In this document: positions 1 to 12,077 of the stretch, in pieces | Position numbering within the stretch: the first letter of the stretch is position 1 | Layout: each line of letters opens with the position of its first letter | Origin: Tetraselmis striata | Taxonomy: Eukaryota > Chlorophyta > Chlorodendrophyceae > Chlorodendrales > Chlorodendraceae | Assembly (NCBI GenBank): GCA_006384855.1 | Contig: VCJN01001758.1 | Span: forward strand, 286,561-350,560 | Reading direction: 5' to 3' | DNA: 64,000 bases | Program-made: the position numbers and the translations under genes | Notes under the pieces: generated by a model | What the model was told of the DNA's origin: nothing | What the model saw: the letters and a program-made list of their open reading frames with translations, nothing else | The model's database searches: none

Positions 1-220
1 ACAGTTTCCGAGAGCAAGAAACCCTGAAAACCCTGATAACATCGGAACCCCCCCCCTCGCATCCTCTTCCTCTTCCGCTCCCCAAAGCTTTGAGCGAGCA
101 GCGACAACGTCAACCGCAGGCCAAACACGGCGCTTACCACGCAATTGTATGTGGCAGAGGCTGAGGGTGGGCGGGCAGTGGGGGTGGGGGTGCGATGATG
201 CGGGGCACAGGAGAGCGCAC

Positions 221-375
221 CTCCCCGATGAAGTGCACCCGCAGCGGCTTGAGCAGGTCCTTGGTGCGCTGCCGTGAGATCTCCTCCAGCGCGTCCGGCA
301 TGATGTGGGTGCGGCGCACGCGGAGGATGCAGTGATCCTGTGATGGTGGTGGTGTGTGTGTGGTGGTGTGTGGTG

Positions 376-406
<31 letters not shown>

Positions 407-3400
407 GGGGGGGTTCAGTCAGGGTTTGCAGGGTTGGACGTCAGACACACCCAAAACCTAAAGCCCTATACAGACCCTGCATTCAAAATCTGAAACATGA
501 TGGCAGGAGCAGCGCGGATGGCTCGCTTGTATGAGTACTAGGAATAATATGCGGAACAGCAGTTAGCCAAGTGGTGATGGTGGTGCTACCCTCGGTGTCT
601 TATTTGTGGACATGTGTATCGCATGCCCAAAACCGAGAACACAGCATCCTAATACTACCTACACGGCATAGCGACTAACACGTCTGATGTATTTGGGGGC
701 ATAGGGGCAGGTTACGATAAGTCTCATGTTGGCAATTCAAAGCAAAAAAATCACCAGTAGGAATTCATGACAACCTTTGTGGAATGCTGTATCTGCTGAT
801 TTTTGTGGGCTAGTGTATAAACCTTGGGGGGGGGGGGGTGGGCGGGGGGCTCTCAAGGCGGCAGGGGCAGCGCAGTTGTTTGAGGGGTGGCGCCCACCTG
901 GTGCCGCTCTGGCACGCCGCACGCATTGGGGGTGGGCAGGCACATAGAGCCGGTGCGCGAGAGGCTGGAGGTGCGGTGGATCTCGCTCGCCATCTGGCGG
1001 CGCTGCGCGTCCGAGGGCACGTGGTGCGGGCTCGGCTCCCGTGTCACCCCTGCGGCAGCGGTCCGGCGGGCGCGTGTGTCAGCAACAGCGGCAAGTCATC
1101 GCAGGCGGCTGAACCGGCGGGGAGGCGGAGCTCAGAGGGCGGACATTCGGGTGGGGGTGTAGTTCAGGTTTTGGCGCTTCTTGGGCCTTAGGGTTTATAC
1201 TTGAATACAATAAATACCGAAGACCCAAAAAGCCTACAAAACTAACCCTGAAGTGCGAATAGTAAGAGGCGGTACCTGCATGTGCAAATGATTTGGGTGC
1301 TTAGGGTTTAGGGTTTTATGGTGTGTGGTACCCTATGCTCCAGGGCAGTGCTGAGCATGGAGAGATGCGGTTCAGTGAGGTGTCGGATCCGCGGATGCGC
1401 AGACCCTAAGAGGTAAACCCCGCCACTCGTGACACTCACCGCTGGATGAAGACGACGACGACTCCCCTCGCTCTGCGCCTGCAGGTGCAGCGGTGCGGGT
1501 GCTCAGGTTTTCCACAGGGGCTGCATCGGTGCGGGGGAGCTGGCACGCACGCGCAGTTGTAACTCAGGTACATGCTAGGGTATAAATGGGGGGGGGGCGG
1601 GGGGGGGGGGGGCGCACGCGCAGAGCTGGAGGCCGGCTCCCGGTGGTGCTCCCCGTGCGAGCCGCCCAGCAGCATGTCGATGAAGCCGCGCATGACGCCG
1701 CCGGTGCGGTTGCTGCCGCTTTGCCGCAGGCGCACGCGGCGGCCGGAGCTGCCGGTGGCGCTAGCGGAGGAGCCGGCCTCCATGGCGCTGTGAGACTTGG
1801 TCAGCGGCAGCACCCGCTCGTCCTCCTGCTGGCCGCGGGCAGCGGTGGTAAGTCGGCCACAGCAACTGGCCATCCATGTAGGGCCAGCTTCAAAGGGTCA
1901 GGGTTTCATGGTCATCAGGGTGCTAGGGTTTATACACATACATGGAAAAGCACCCACAGTTTGCACTAGCTCGTATGTAAAACCAGTAATACCACAAGCT
2001 AGGGTTGTATTAGGGCATGTGCCGAGTCCGGATTCCTGCTGTCCAGGGGATCCACACACACACACACACACACACACACCAACGGGTGCCAATGCCGTCA
2101 GAAGAACCCTCGTAATACGCGTCAGATTGGGCTTGTGTGCAACCTACAAGAACTTTCGCTTTAGTTCAGCTATAGTTTCGTCTAATTTGATCCCTGGCCG
2201 GTAGGGCCGGCTCTTATTCGCAATAGTGTTCTTATGACGGCGCTCGGGGGGCCATATGCATTTGACACCCGGCATGGCTGTCCCCAACCTTATCACGTTC
2301 TCATCGCCATTTCCAGTCCTGGCTGTTAGGCAGACGGATACACGTGATAGCAACCGAAGCAACCTACCGCCTGGGCGATGCGGCCAAGGGTGTGCCGGCG
2401 GGACTGCTCCAGCCTGGCCTGCGCGACGGTCGTTTCCATCCGGATCTTGGCCTCCGTTTGCAGCAGCTTGGACTTGGCCTGGAGGACGGAGGGGTGGAGA
2501 GGGGGGGGGGGGGGGGGGGGAGAGAGAGTGAGCGGCGGAGTGGTGCGGGAGGTCCTGGAGGCGCGGGGCAGGGGCCGGCAGAGCGCGCGCACCTTGCAGT
2601 TGAGGAGGAAGGGGTAGGAGCAGAAGGAGAAGGGGCCGTCCACGCTGGGCCCGTTGGACAGCGTTTCGCGGCTCTGGCGCCACGCGATGTAGTGGTCCAG
2701 CACGTCCAGCTTCTCGCTGGCGGGCACGCCGGCGCACAGGGGCGCATGTCAGCTCGGGGTGGGGGGGGGGGGGGGGGGCAGAGGGGATTGACGGTAGGGG
2801 AGGGCAGCGGCGCACCTGATGAGCTCGTTGTGAAAATCCTCCGCATTGAGCTTGCGCCCAATCATGTTGGCGCGGAAGACTTCATCCAGCAGCTGCACTC
2901 CCCCCCCCCAAACAAAACCACACACACAAACACACACACACACAGTTCTCAGCGGTCGGCGGTCGCCTTGCGCATGTTCTCCACAGTGCACAGCCGACCC
3001 CGGCCCTCGGTGGCCCACCTTGATGCAGTTCATGACGTTGACGGTCAGCTTCTTGAGCTTCATCAGCTCGGATGTCAGGTACCCCTGCGAGTCAGCGGGG
3101 GGCACGGGGAAGGGGTGTGAAGGGCCAGCGCGCCGAGTATGTGCCCCGGGCCAGGCACTCATTTATTTGCGGCAGACAGATTACCCGCACCACCAGACGT
3201 GCCTTGTGCACTGCATTGATATACTGTGCAGTCGACATGACATGACACCGAGTTCCGCACCGAGAGGTACCAGGTCTCATCTTTTCAGAAAGAGGAGGGA
3301 TGAAAACGATGATGAGCGGTAGGTTTAGACTAGCCCGGATTAGGTCTAGCAACAGCCGATGGAGGGTCTCCCATGTGTTGATGCCCCCGTGGGAGAGGAG

Positions 3401-4254
3401 GAGCAGGTGCGCAGACATGAGAAGGGGGGGGAGGGGGGGGGGGTAAGGGAAGGGGGGGCTCCTACCTGGAGTGGCTGCACCAGGCGGGGATGCAGCACGG
3501 CCGCAGGGTACTCCGCCCACCAGCGCTGCAGCATGCGGCGGCAGGAGGGGTGCCGCGACGAGGCGCTGAGGATGACGGTGCAGAGGCGCGGGAGCAGGTG
3601 CGCCGCAAACTTGGGCTCTGCCAGCAGCGGACTCTGGCTCGCGGCCAACAGCACCTGGGGGAAGGGGGGGGGGGGGGGGGGGCGGTAAATCAGCGCCTTT
3701 CTGCTGCCACGGATGGCCGCGCAGGCGCTGTGCGGATGGGCAGCGTGCAGAGCGGGCGGCGCGGACCTGAACGCGCTCCGCCGTGCCGAGCAGGTGCAGC
3801 TTGTGGTAGACGTCGTCCAGCAGATAGAGCGTGCTCTTGTACAGCGTGGCGTTGATGAGGTCGCTGCCCATCCCGACCTGCGCACGCAACATGCCCGGGT
3901 TCGCTTAGACAGGAACTTGGGCGCCGTGGGGAGGGGGGAGAGTAGCTGGAGTGAGAGGGATAGGATGGGAAGAGGACAGGGAGAGCAGGCGCACAGGGGT
4001 AGACAGCAGATGGCTAGCGCCAGGGCGGGGGGGGGGGGGGGGGGGGTCATGAGCATGCATCCTCGCTGTGGGATCAAGCCTCGTACCAGCTGCGACTGGA
4101 TCTTGTCCAGCAGCTCCACGTTGATGCCCACCTGCCGGCCGGGCGGAGCCAAAAGGGAGCAGCAACGCTCAGCAGCAGGCAGGTGGGGACGTTCTCATGC
4201 CGAGGTACAGGCAGGGGCTGGAGGGGCGGGGGGCAAGGGCGTGGGAAGGGGGAT

Positions 4255-4286
<32 letters not shown>

Positions 4287-7200
4287 GGCGGTCGCACTTG
4301 AGATGGCAGGCCGAAGACGGCTGACATGGCGGCGGCGGAGCTAAAGACCAGCTTCACGGCGGTCAGCAGGTGGAAAAGGGAGATGTGCGGGTGCAAGCCC
4401 GGCCCGCCCCCGGGCGCATAGCCCATCTCGGAGGTCTCGCTGCCGATTTTGGCCTGCTGGCTCGCCTTCGTCAGCGCGCTCTACGCCGCGCACACAACAG
4501 CGTCAAGAGCACGCACAAGAGGTACAAGTGCAATCGCGCGTTGAACATACACACAGCAGCGGAAGGGGGGCAAGGGCCGTCTCAGCCGAGCACCTGCAGG
4601 CGGTCGTGGAGGCTGGGCTCCGGCTTGCTGAAGCCCAACTGCAGGTGCGGGCCCACGAGGAAGCCGCTGCTGTACGAGCCCGCGCAGACCCAGATGACGC
4701 CGGGTGCGAGGCCGCCCGGCCGCTTCTTGAGCTCCAGGGACAGCTGCCGCGGCGGGTCCACCGTGCCCTCCGCGCCGCGCAGGCCCAGCTGGCCGTGGCT
4801 GTTGTCGCCGCAGCCGTACACGGCGCCGTCCTCCGCAAGGAAGAGCGTGTGGCTGTCGCCGCAGGCGACGGACCTGATTCTTGGGGAGCCCTGCGCCGGC
4901 GTCATCGAAGCTTAGGGTCAACAACTCAGGACCTCACGCGTGGAGGTGAGAGAACAGGGGGGATGGGGGGGATGGGGGGGGGGGGGGGGGGGGGGGGGCA
5001 CAAGTAGCCTCAAGGCTGCATGACTTGAAACGCCAGCAAGCAGCAACTGCAGCATATCAAACCCTAAGGATTAAAACCCTAGTTCCCTAATACAACGACA
5101 AGCAACACTGGCGAGCAGCAACCCTTCCCCGATGTGCAAGCCCATGCATCCCAACCCTGCGACCCTATAACATCCGGCGCACCCCACAAAGATGTATACT
5201 CCCGTCCACAAAAGATGTGTGATACCTCTAAAGTGCTCTGTAGCGCTTCTGGGGTCAGGCACAAGTTGGCCGGTCAAATGTATAGCAATGCCGGAAAAAC
5301 GCAACACTCACAACCCCATGCCTGACCGCCTCCGGGAGCGGCGTGCCTGCGTCCATCGAGATGGCCACCAACACCCCCAACAGATTTGGCATCGGTTATC
5401 TTTCTCGAGTGCGTTATGTGTCTTTCATAAAAGCGCCCCCCGTAAGACCGCCCCGTACCCAGGGATGGTAAGTGGCGAGAGAGGCAGGCAAAACATTGCG
5501 GTCACTCGGGCGTGCTGTCGGTCGCCCATTCGGAGGAGTATGAGACCACACCCGCCCCTCGTACCATTAAGGCAATCCCGTGTGGGAGATACGTTGACCA
5601 ATGATTTAGGTTCTACACATAGACCTATCAAACCCTATCCTAGCCTAGCCCCATCGTCCGCCCACACAGTTGTCCGCCACCGCTGCTGCCAATGGGGACA
5701 TGGAGGCGGTGGAGTGGCTGCACCAACAGGGATTCGACGGGTACCGTCCAGCCATATTCCGGACAGCCCGCAAAGGGGCTGGGAAGGAGGACGTGCAGCG
5801 GCGGCGCACCTCAATGGAGACGGCCTGCGGCTCGCGTGAGTGCTGCTGCACGCCGCTGCCCAGCTGGCCCAGCAGGCCGCTGCCCCACGCCATGGGCGCG
5901 CCGGCCAGCAGCACCACGGTGTGGTCGCCGCCGCACGCCACGTACGTCACGCCCTGCAGGGGCACCCGCCGCGGCGTGCGCGCGCAGGGGGCGGCCGGCG
6001 GCTCCGCCTTTCTGGTGGGCGACGTCGGCGCGCTGGCGGTGGCGGCGGCTTTGCCCTTCTTGGTGGGCGACTTGTCCCCCTGCAGGCCAAGGGGGGGGGG
6101 GGGGGGGGGGGGAGGGAGCGCGCAGGCGTCAGATGCCAACGTCGCCAGCATAGCTATAGACATGTCAACAACGCGTCCACATCTGCTCTCCCGCTCCCTC
6201 TCTCGCATGCTGACACGACTCTGCCCTTCCAATCCCGTCCATCCTCTAGCCCAAACCCAGCATCGTCCTTGCCACTCCGTGGTCACCCCACCACGCACCG
6301 GTCCAGGCGTCAGAGTGGCGTGGGCATCTGCAGCGCCCAGGCCGGCGCCGGGACCAGAGGCCTTGCGCGGCCATCATGGCAGGCATTGTTGTTGTAACGA
6401 GCTTCAATGCGAGCTAACTGCATCCAGCTTCAACATCTGTTCATACGACCAATGTAACCCTGCTGAAACCGCAAGTGGACCCCCCCAACCCCCCCCCACC
6501 TTGCTATCAAAACCTAAATCTTGAGTCCTGGTACCCTAACCTTCAGATAAGGAGACGTGCTGCATATCAGAAAACCCATAATATACAGACGCGACGCTGC
6601 CCATATGGGTCCAACACATGGCGCGCCATGGTTGCAAGCCCAGAAACCCTATAATTTCCTACCCTAGGGTAGCCGCCACTGCCAAGCGCAACAGGACGCC
6701 GCTATCAATCGCCAAGCGCGGCACTGGTTCCACGACACCGCTAAGGGGGCTAGGGTCTAGGGTTTATGGGCGGCGTCGTGAGGCGGTTGTCAGCTGCATG
6801 GGCGTACATGCGGGCGCAGCCAGTGGAGGTCCACCGAAAAGCCGGACTTTTGCGGCGCCTTGCTGGGCGTGGCATGCTCGCCGTCCTCCTCGGCGTCGAA
6901 ATCCTCCTGCAGCAGCGCGGGAGGACCCACGGGTGGTAACGAATGGCCTAATGCCCTACATCGCGGGGCCACAGGTAAGGTATCCCTATGGGAACGGGCG
7001 CGACGCCCCTGAGCTACCTACACCCTTAGCACAAGCTTTGGGCACGGAGAGTTCGACTGTGCCATACCAAACCCTAGACCCTAAAACCTCGCTCCCAGCT
7101 GCCGGGGACAAACTCACGGAGCGGAAGCCACGGCGGAGCACGTTAAGGGGGGGGGGGGGGGGGGGGGGTTGAAGGCCGCGTACCTCTGCGTGCGAAAAGA

Positions 7201-8938
7201 GCCACTCCGCTGCCACCTCCACACCACTGTTTCCGGTCTCGCGCAACGCCATTTCCGCGCGCGCTTTCGAGATGCCCATGTCGAGCACTGCGGGGAGGAT
7301 AGAATGGGGGGGGGGGGGGGGGGGGGGTCAGACATGACAGCTACCAATGGTTCCCTGAAGAGGCCTGCCAGGCTATGGCTTTGGCTTTGGGTTGGCTGGG
7401 GTGGGATTGGGTTGGGCAACAGATAGAGTTTCCAAACCCAACACAGGAAAGCCCTTGACATTGAAACCCTGGCATCCCTGAAACGGCAAACACCACGAAG
7501 GAAAGGGGAGGAGAAGGCTAACCCCACACATGAGACAAAAACACAATGGGTGACGACCCCAACAGGCTGCCAGTTAGTGGGATTTCGGGTGGATTGGGCT
7601 TGTGCTGGGCTGGCTTTCGAAACCCTAAACTTCCCCACGTTGCCACCGCGTGCAAATTAAAAGTGATCCCACAAAAGTGAAGGGAGAGGGATTGTGGGGG
7701 AAGGGAGGGGGGAGGGGGGGGGGGGGGGGGGGGGCTTTACGCGAGCCCAGCATCTTTTGGTTGGCGGGCGGTCCTTTGGGCTGGGGGGAGGCGGCGGCGC
7801 TCGGGGCGGCGATGTCCGGCTCGGAGGGGAGGCCCAGCTGCCCCACGCTGTTGCGGCCCCAGGTGAACAGGAAGCCGTGGCAGGTGAGGGCGGCGGAGTG
7901 CGCGTCGCCGGCAGCCAGCTGGCGCACCGGGATGGCCCACAGCCCCTCCACCACGCGCGGCCGCCCGCTCCCCGCGGCCGCCCCGGTGCCCAGCTGCCCG
8001 TGGTTGTTGCGCCCCCACGCGTACACCTGGCTCGTGGCCGTCACGCAGAGCGTGTGGTGCCGGCCGGCCGCCACCTGCGTGACGTGCTTCCCGGTGAGCG
8101 ACCCGATCTCCAGCGGCGACACCACCCACACCTCCTCCGCGCTGCCCTCCTCGGCCTCGCCCTCCCCCGCCGCGCTGCTCCCGCCAGCGCTGCGCGCGCT
8201 GCCGCCGTCGCTCTCGCCGCCGCCGTCGCCGCCGCTGCGACCTCGGCCACCGCCGCCGCCACCGCTGCCGCACTGCCCGTACGTGGAGGAGCCCCACGCA
8301 AAGACGCGGGTCTCAGTGACCGCCACGCCGTGCTCCGAGCCGCAGCAGAGGCCCAGCACCTTCTCATCGCCGCGCAGCGCGACCTTGCACGGGCCGGAGG
8401 CCGCCAGCGGGGGGAGCGCGCCCCACGTGAACAGCTGCCCCTCCGCGTCCACCGCCGCCGAGTGGCGGTCCCCTTGCGCCAGCGCCGCCCAGCTGACGGG
8501 CGCGCCCGGGATGGGCGTCGGCTGGCGCAGCGGCGCGGCGTGGCCGATACCGAGCTGCCCGGCGTCGTTGGCGCCGCACACCCAGGCCTCGTGCTTGGCG
8601 CCCGCGGGGGTGAGCAGCCGCGCGGAGGGCGACACCGCCATCTCCATCTCCATCTCGCGCTTGGGGCGCTCCGGCAGCGTGAGCACCTTGAGCGCCGTCA
8701 GCTCCTCTGCCAGCCCGTCGCTGCTGGCGCTGCTCGGTGGCGGGGAGGCCACCCCGCCGGGGGACTCGCCGCTCTCGGCGGGCTTTGCGACTCCGGAGGG
8801 GCCGGCTGCGTCCCCATGCGGCGGGCCGTCCGTTGGCATCGGGTTGGTGGGGGCCGGGCTACTGACGCCGGGAGGGTCACTGCCATTGGCAGGCATACTC
8901 TGGGCGGTGAGAGAGCCCCCCCCTGCGTCCGCTGGCAT
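221..8938 (-). CDS. HERC-like E3 ubiquitin ligase: RCC1 repeats, UBA, start of HECT (3' end beyond window)
   Basis: Seventeen exons join in one reading frame (about 1130 codons here): 7741-8938, 7184-7287, 6808-6906, 5810-6079, 4594-4890, 4298-4480, 4087-4131, 3767-3877, 3466-3654, 3019-3084, 2816-2892, 2593-2716, 2368-2478, 1618-1825, 1440-1478, 898-1049, 221-337. The start is the ATG at 8938, though an upstream exon is possible. RCC1/RLD repeats are clear (VYAWGRNNHGQLGTG, FTWGRNSVGQLGLP, VYGCGDNSHGQLGL). Exon 2 is a UBA-type helix bundle (LDMGISKARAEMALRETGNS). The middle carries the HERC-family stretch FSFCSYPFLLNCK followed by a coiled AKSKLLQTEAKIRM segment. The last exon is the beginning of a HECT N-lobe (KDLLKPLRVHFIGE). 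The catalytic cysteine lobe lies outside the window. By family, HECT ligases form a ubiquitin thioester and pass ubiquitin to lysines; the RCC1 propeller would bind partners. A Ser-rich insert (exons 1618-1825 and 1440-1478) separates the coil from HECT. Family assignment is firm, substrate unknown. Confidence 0.88.
1185..7630. repeat. Telomere-like TTTAGGG/CCCTAAA words in HERC introns
   Basis: Single or double degenerate plant-type telomere units lie in introns: near 1188 (TTAGGGTTTAT), 1301-1316 (TTAGGGTTTAGGGTTT), 1924, 5058-5083 (AAACCCTAAGG, AAAACCCTAG), 6750-6765, 7068-7087 and 7619-7629. Similar words are at 10590-10602, 24302-24309 and 38957-38982. None is a long array. Confidence 0.75.
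2054..2078. repeat. (CA)n microsatellite
   Basis: A run of about 12 CA units in a HERC intron. Confidence 0.9.
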
Positions 8939-9852
8939 CCTGACACCTGTGCCTGTCGCCGCCACACAGAGCCGGCAGGCGCAGCACAGAGCAGGGCGAG
9001 TCAGGCACCCCAAACATACATATCCCAACGCCAAAGCATCGCCTGCAGACCAGCGCGGTATGCAAACCCCCTTTCCTAGGGGGTGCGCAGCCACAGAGAC
9101 GGCAGGTTGGGCACAGGACAGGTGTGTCGTGCAACCACGAGACAGGAAGAGAGGAAGGGGACAGCATAGCTCGCAGACCAACACTGCACTTAAGGGGGGG
9201 GGGGGGGGGGGGGGTGCTTAAATATGGCGCATAAATATGGGGTCGCCCTTAACTAACTTGCCGAGGCGTGTCGACAGGCTGACGGCAGGGTATGCGCATG
9301 CAGCTACCGAAAAGGTATATAAGTTCGTATAAAAGCGACTACCTGGGCGATAAAGGGACGGCGCGACACTCGGACTGCTGGGTGAGGTCCTGTCCCATAG
9401 CAAGCGCGCCGCCTCGCGACACACGCAGCGGGCCCACCGTGACCGACTGGCAGCTGTCCACTGTCCAGCAGGCGTAGCTAGTGGGAGGTGAGTAGGAGCG
9501 CGTCGCTATCTGTGCTGGCAGGCAGTGCTGACCGGCGGCAGTACGAGGACTAGTGCTGGCGCGCGCGGGAAAAAAGTATGTACGAGGTTTCGTCGACGAG
9601 GCGGCGCCGGGGTGCCGTACCGTACCTTGTTGGGGGCGAGGGAGTTTGGGGGCTGTGAGGTCGTCGCACTGCCTGGAGACCCCTGGTCTCCGCAGTGATG
9701 TGGTGCGCCGGCAGCCGATTCCTGCGTGCTGGGAACTAGCTGGGTTTAGTTCGAAGCACCGGGGCGGGGGGTACTGCAGTGCTGGGTCTGAGTGCTTCCC
9801 AAAACGGGCCGGGGCCGTCCGCCCGCGTCTGGTGTCGCGTCGAGGTTGTCGG
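8939..9852. other. Upstream region of the HERC-like gene
   Basis: This stretch would hold the HERC promoter or 5' UTR. It contains a poly(G) tract at 9196-9214. A long minus-strand frame at 9339-9863 shows no recognisable domain and has Arg/Pro/Ser-rich, shadow-like composition. No gene is supported. Confidence 0.5.
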
Positions 9853-9930
9853 TCGTCATACATAAACTCCTGGTGTGAATTACAAAAAGGGCAGTTCCCC
9901 AGAATTAGAACTCGTCATACATAAACTCCT
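9853..9930 (-). mobile_element. Severely 5'-truncated LINE copy with 19-bp target duplication
   Basis: A 40-bp insert at 9872-9911 is the reverse complement of the 3' end of the LINE family described at 32513-33544. It ends, read on the minus strand, in TTTTTGTAATTCACACC. It is flanked by perfect direct repeats TCGTCATACATAAACTCCT at 9853-9871 and 9912-9930. These fit a target-site duplication made by target-primed reverse transcription, and they fix the 3' terminus of the family. Confidence 0.8.
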
Positions 9931-10288
9931 ACTTACAGGGTATTAGCACGCGCCACATCAGGCGGCGGTACTGGTGTGAATTACCAGGTACTAGTACTGG
10001 TACGGGCACCTGGGTAAGGATGAGGTATACAGGTAGGCGCGGACCAGATGACTTGCGCCGGACCGCCGGTGTTCACAGCAGCAATCCAATAAATAAAAAA
10101 TTGAGCTGACTCCCTGCTGACTCAACGTTTTGTATAGCGACGATATATGGTCGCAAATCCTTATTTAGCGACTATATCGGTACAGGTAGCACGATGATGA
10201 AATGAGCAACTTTATTTTCCTCGTCAACGCGGCGGGCGGAGCAGCTATAAAAGTAAAAAAGCAGCTATAAAAGAAGTAAAAAGTAAAG

Positions 10289-10540
10289 CAAAGTTCGCCC
10301 CGGGACATCGGCCGAAGCCGCCCCAGGACTTATTTTATGAAACCTCTTGCGCCAACTGCGGTCGTAGGTCTGGCATAGCCCGTACACCATTGCCTCATTC
10401 GAACCCCGAAGGGCAAATGCATCAATCGGGTAAACCCAGGCAGGACACGCCGGGACGATATTGCCGAAATACATCGGCCAGGATTCGATCGCGGGACCTC
10501 TCCCGTACGAGACGCTACCGCTCAACCGAGCGGACAAGGG
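10289..10540 (-). mobile_element. tRNA-derived SINE, copy A
   Basis: Read on the minus strand, the first 60 nt resemble the 5' part of a tRNA: a D-arm-like CTCGGTTGAGCGGTAGC (A box) and a B-box-like GATCGAATCC. About 190 nt of unrelated body follow, with a short A/T-rich tail containing repeated CTTTTATAGCTGC units just beyond 10289. The same head-plus-body order recurs at 63452-63682, so this is a dispersed family rather than a tRNA gene; the T stem does not pair well. The insertion boundary is approximate. Confidence 0.7.
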
Positions 10541-12077
10541 ATACTGTAGCGAGAGAGTATGAGGGTCTCCTACTCTCTCTCTCTCTCTCTAACCCTAAAA
10601 CCCGCTACTAAATACAAGCAGCTGTAGTTTCAAACGGTCCCGAGTATGGTTCTGCCAAAGGTCCATTTAGGTCCATTTGGTCAGCCACAATACGCGGTCC
10701 GCGGAGCGGGTATGTAGGGACCGTGATAATAATGTATAGAGTGACCGGCAAGCGTGCCGTAGGTGCGAGGCCACGGAAGGCACACGAAGCGCGGTCAGAC
10801 GGGGCGAGGGCATCCGTAGGTTTTGTAGGTTTGTAGGTTTTGTTGATGTTGCTGAGGTTGAACGGAGGGTGGTGCCAATTCTGCACGGCGGTGTGCGTGG
10901 CGAGCATTGCAGCAGCATGTCGCGGCGTGACACTGGGACTCGTACGAGCACTGGCAACGCTCGTGCCGCATTACATCCGGAGCAAGAAAGAGCCAGAGGG
11001 GGAGGGGGGGGGGGGGCATCACGACGGGAAGGTTACAATCTTACGTACGTCCGAGCGAGCATTCTTCGTGAAGGCGGCTTGCTTGGGGGGGGGGGGGGGG
11101 GGGGGTCGGCCATTATGCGCGTGAGGGCGGTCGTATGGAGCGAGGTTGTATCCGCATTCTCGTCGTATTAGAGCGCCACGCGTGTTACGAACACGAACGG
11201 TAGCGCTATAGGGTATAGCAAGTAAATTGAAGCCCGCCTAGGCTTCAGTAATTAAATGGTGCCGCCTTGAAGTTACCGATCTCCACGCAAGCGTGCAGCC
11301 AATGAGCGTAGTGGACGCACGGCACACATACGATGAACGAACGTGCGTGGAGGGCAGGGGTAAACACGGGTACCTCTGAGTGGGCAGGGTAGCGGCTGCC
11401 TCGTGAGCGGCAAGACAGTCGACGGCGACCAATAGCGTCAATATGGAAGGGAATGCGGCGAGCCAGGCGGTTGCCGCTGCTTCATTGGCGACAGCCGCCG
11501 TTGCGCACAACCGCACTACCGTGAGACACCGTGACGGGCACCACAAGATGTTTGGCAGCTTCCATTTGGGAAGCTGCCCTCGACAAGCAACTCATGTAGT
11601 GCGGGCGGGGGCGCGGCCGGCTCCTACGTGAGGCCAGCCGACGTAGTCGACCAATAGCACGAGGACCCTCGACGCTTAAGGGCGAGGCGGTTGCCGCTGT
11701 TGCACTATATATAGCAACAACCGCCCGCCTCGACGCCCTGCACCTCTTCGACGTTGCATCGCGTTGCCATCGTAATTGGTGTAACCCCGCCCCATGGAAC
11801 CTCATCGGCATGGAACCCCCTTGTCTCCAAACTGGAGTCCCGCGGTGCCCCAGTCATCGTCATTGTTCCCTACTGGCCTGACAAAGCTTGGTACTAGCTC
11901 CTCTCGGAGATGTGCTCCGACATGCGCTCCTAAACGAAGCCGCGCCACGACCTCTTCATTCATGGCCATACTGGCGACCGCCTTCCCGTAGTGGGTGCAC
12001 CCCGCGGCCCTGTCGTCGCCTTCAACATTCCCGCCCGTGACCCCCGCCCGTGGCCTGCTGCGCCCGGCATTCTTTAG
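10541..12077. other. Intergenic region, no gene recognised
   Basis: No ORF here resembles a known family. There are two poly(G) tracts (about 11006-11016 and 11085-11105) and a (CT)n run at 10573-10590. A perfect 10-bp stem (GGCAGCTTCC, 5-nt loop) lies at 11554-11578. An imperfect GC-rich palindrome around a TATATATA core lies near 11685-11735. Confidence 0.5.

Larger units (their letters stand above)
390..9214. repeat. Poly(G) tracts in HERC introns
   Basis: Runs of about 10-32 G on the plus strand (poly-C in the sense of the gene) occur at roughly 390-413, 830-838, 1590-1612, 2501-2520, 2761-2778, 3424-3443, 3665-3682, 4028-4046, 4257-4285, 4977-4998, 6090-6111, 7147-7168, 7306-7327, 7717-7734 and 9196-9214. 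Almost every larger intron has one, several starting within 10-60 nt of the 5' splice site. Some run lengths may be assembly artefacts. Confidence 0.9.

Noticed and set aside
340..534. Gly/Val/Cys-rich ORF over a poly(G) tract
   Set aside because: Product of (GT)n and poly(G) runs in a HERC intron; no protein character.
797..820. Short word TTTTGTGGGCT shared by 797, 51823 and 61549
   Set aside because: Only about 20 bp is shared with no consistent flanks; too weak to call a repeat family.
7650..9221. Very long plus-strand ORFs (over 450 codons) opposite HERC exon 1
   Set aside because: Antisense shadows of a GC-rich exon; the minus-strand frame carries the RCC1 motifs.
9339..9863. 174-codon minus-strand ORF upstream of HERC
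   Set aside because: Low-complexity Arg/Pro/Ser composition, no domain, and its 5' end runs into a LINE target duplication.
10480..10540. Possible tRNA gene on the minus strand
   Set aside because: A and B boxes are visible but the T stem and acceptor do not pair, and the sequence continues into a dispersed body: a SINE head.
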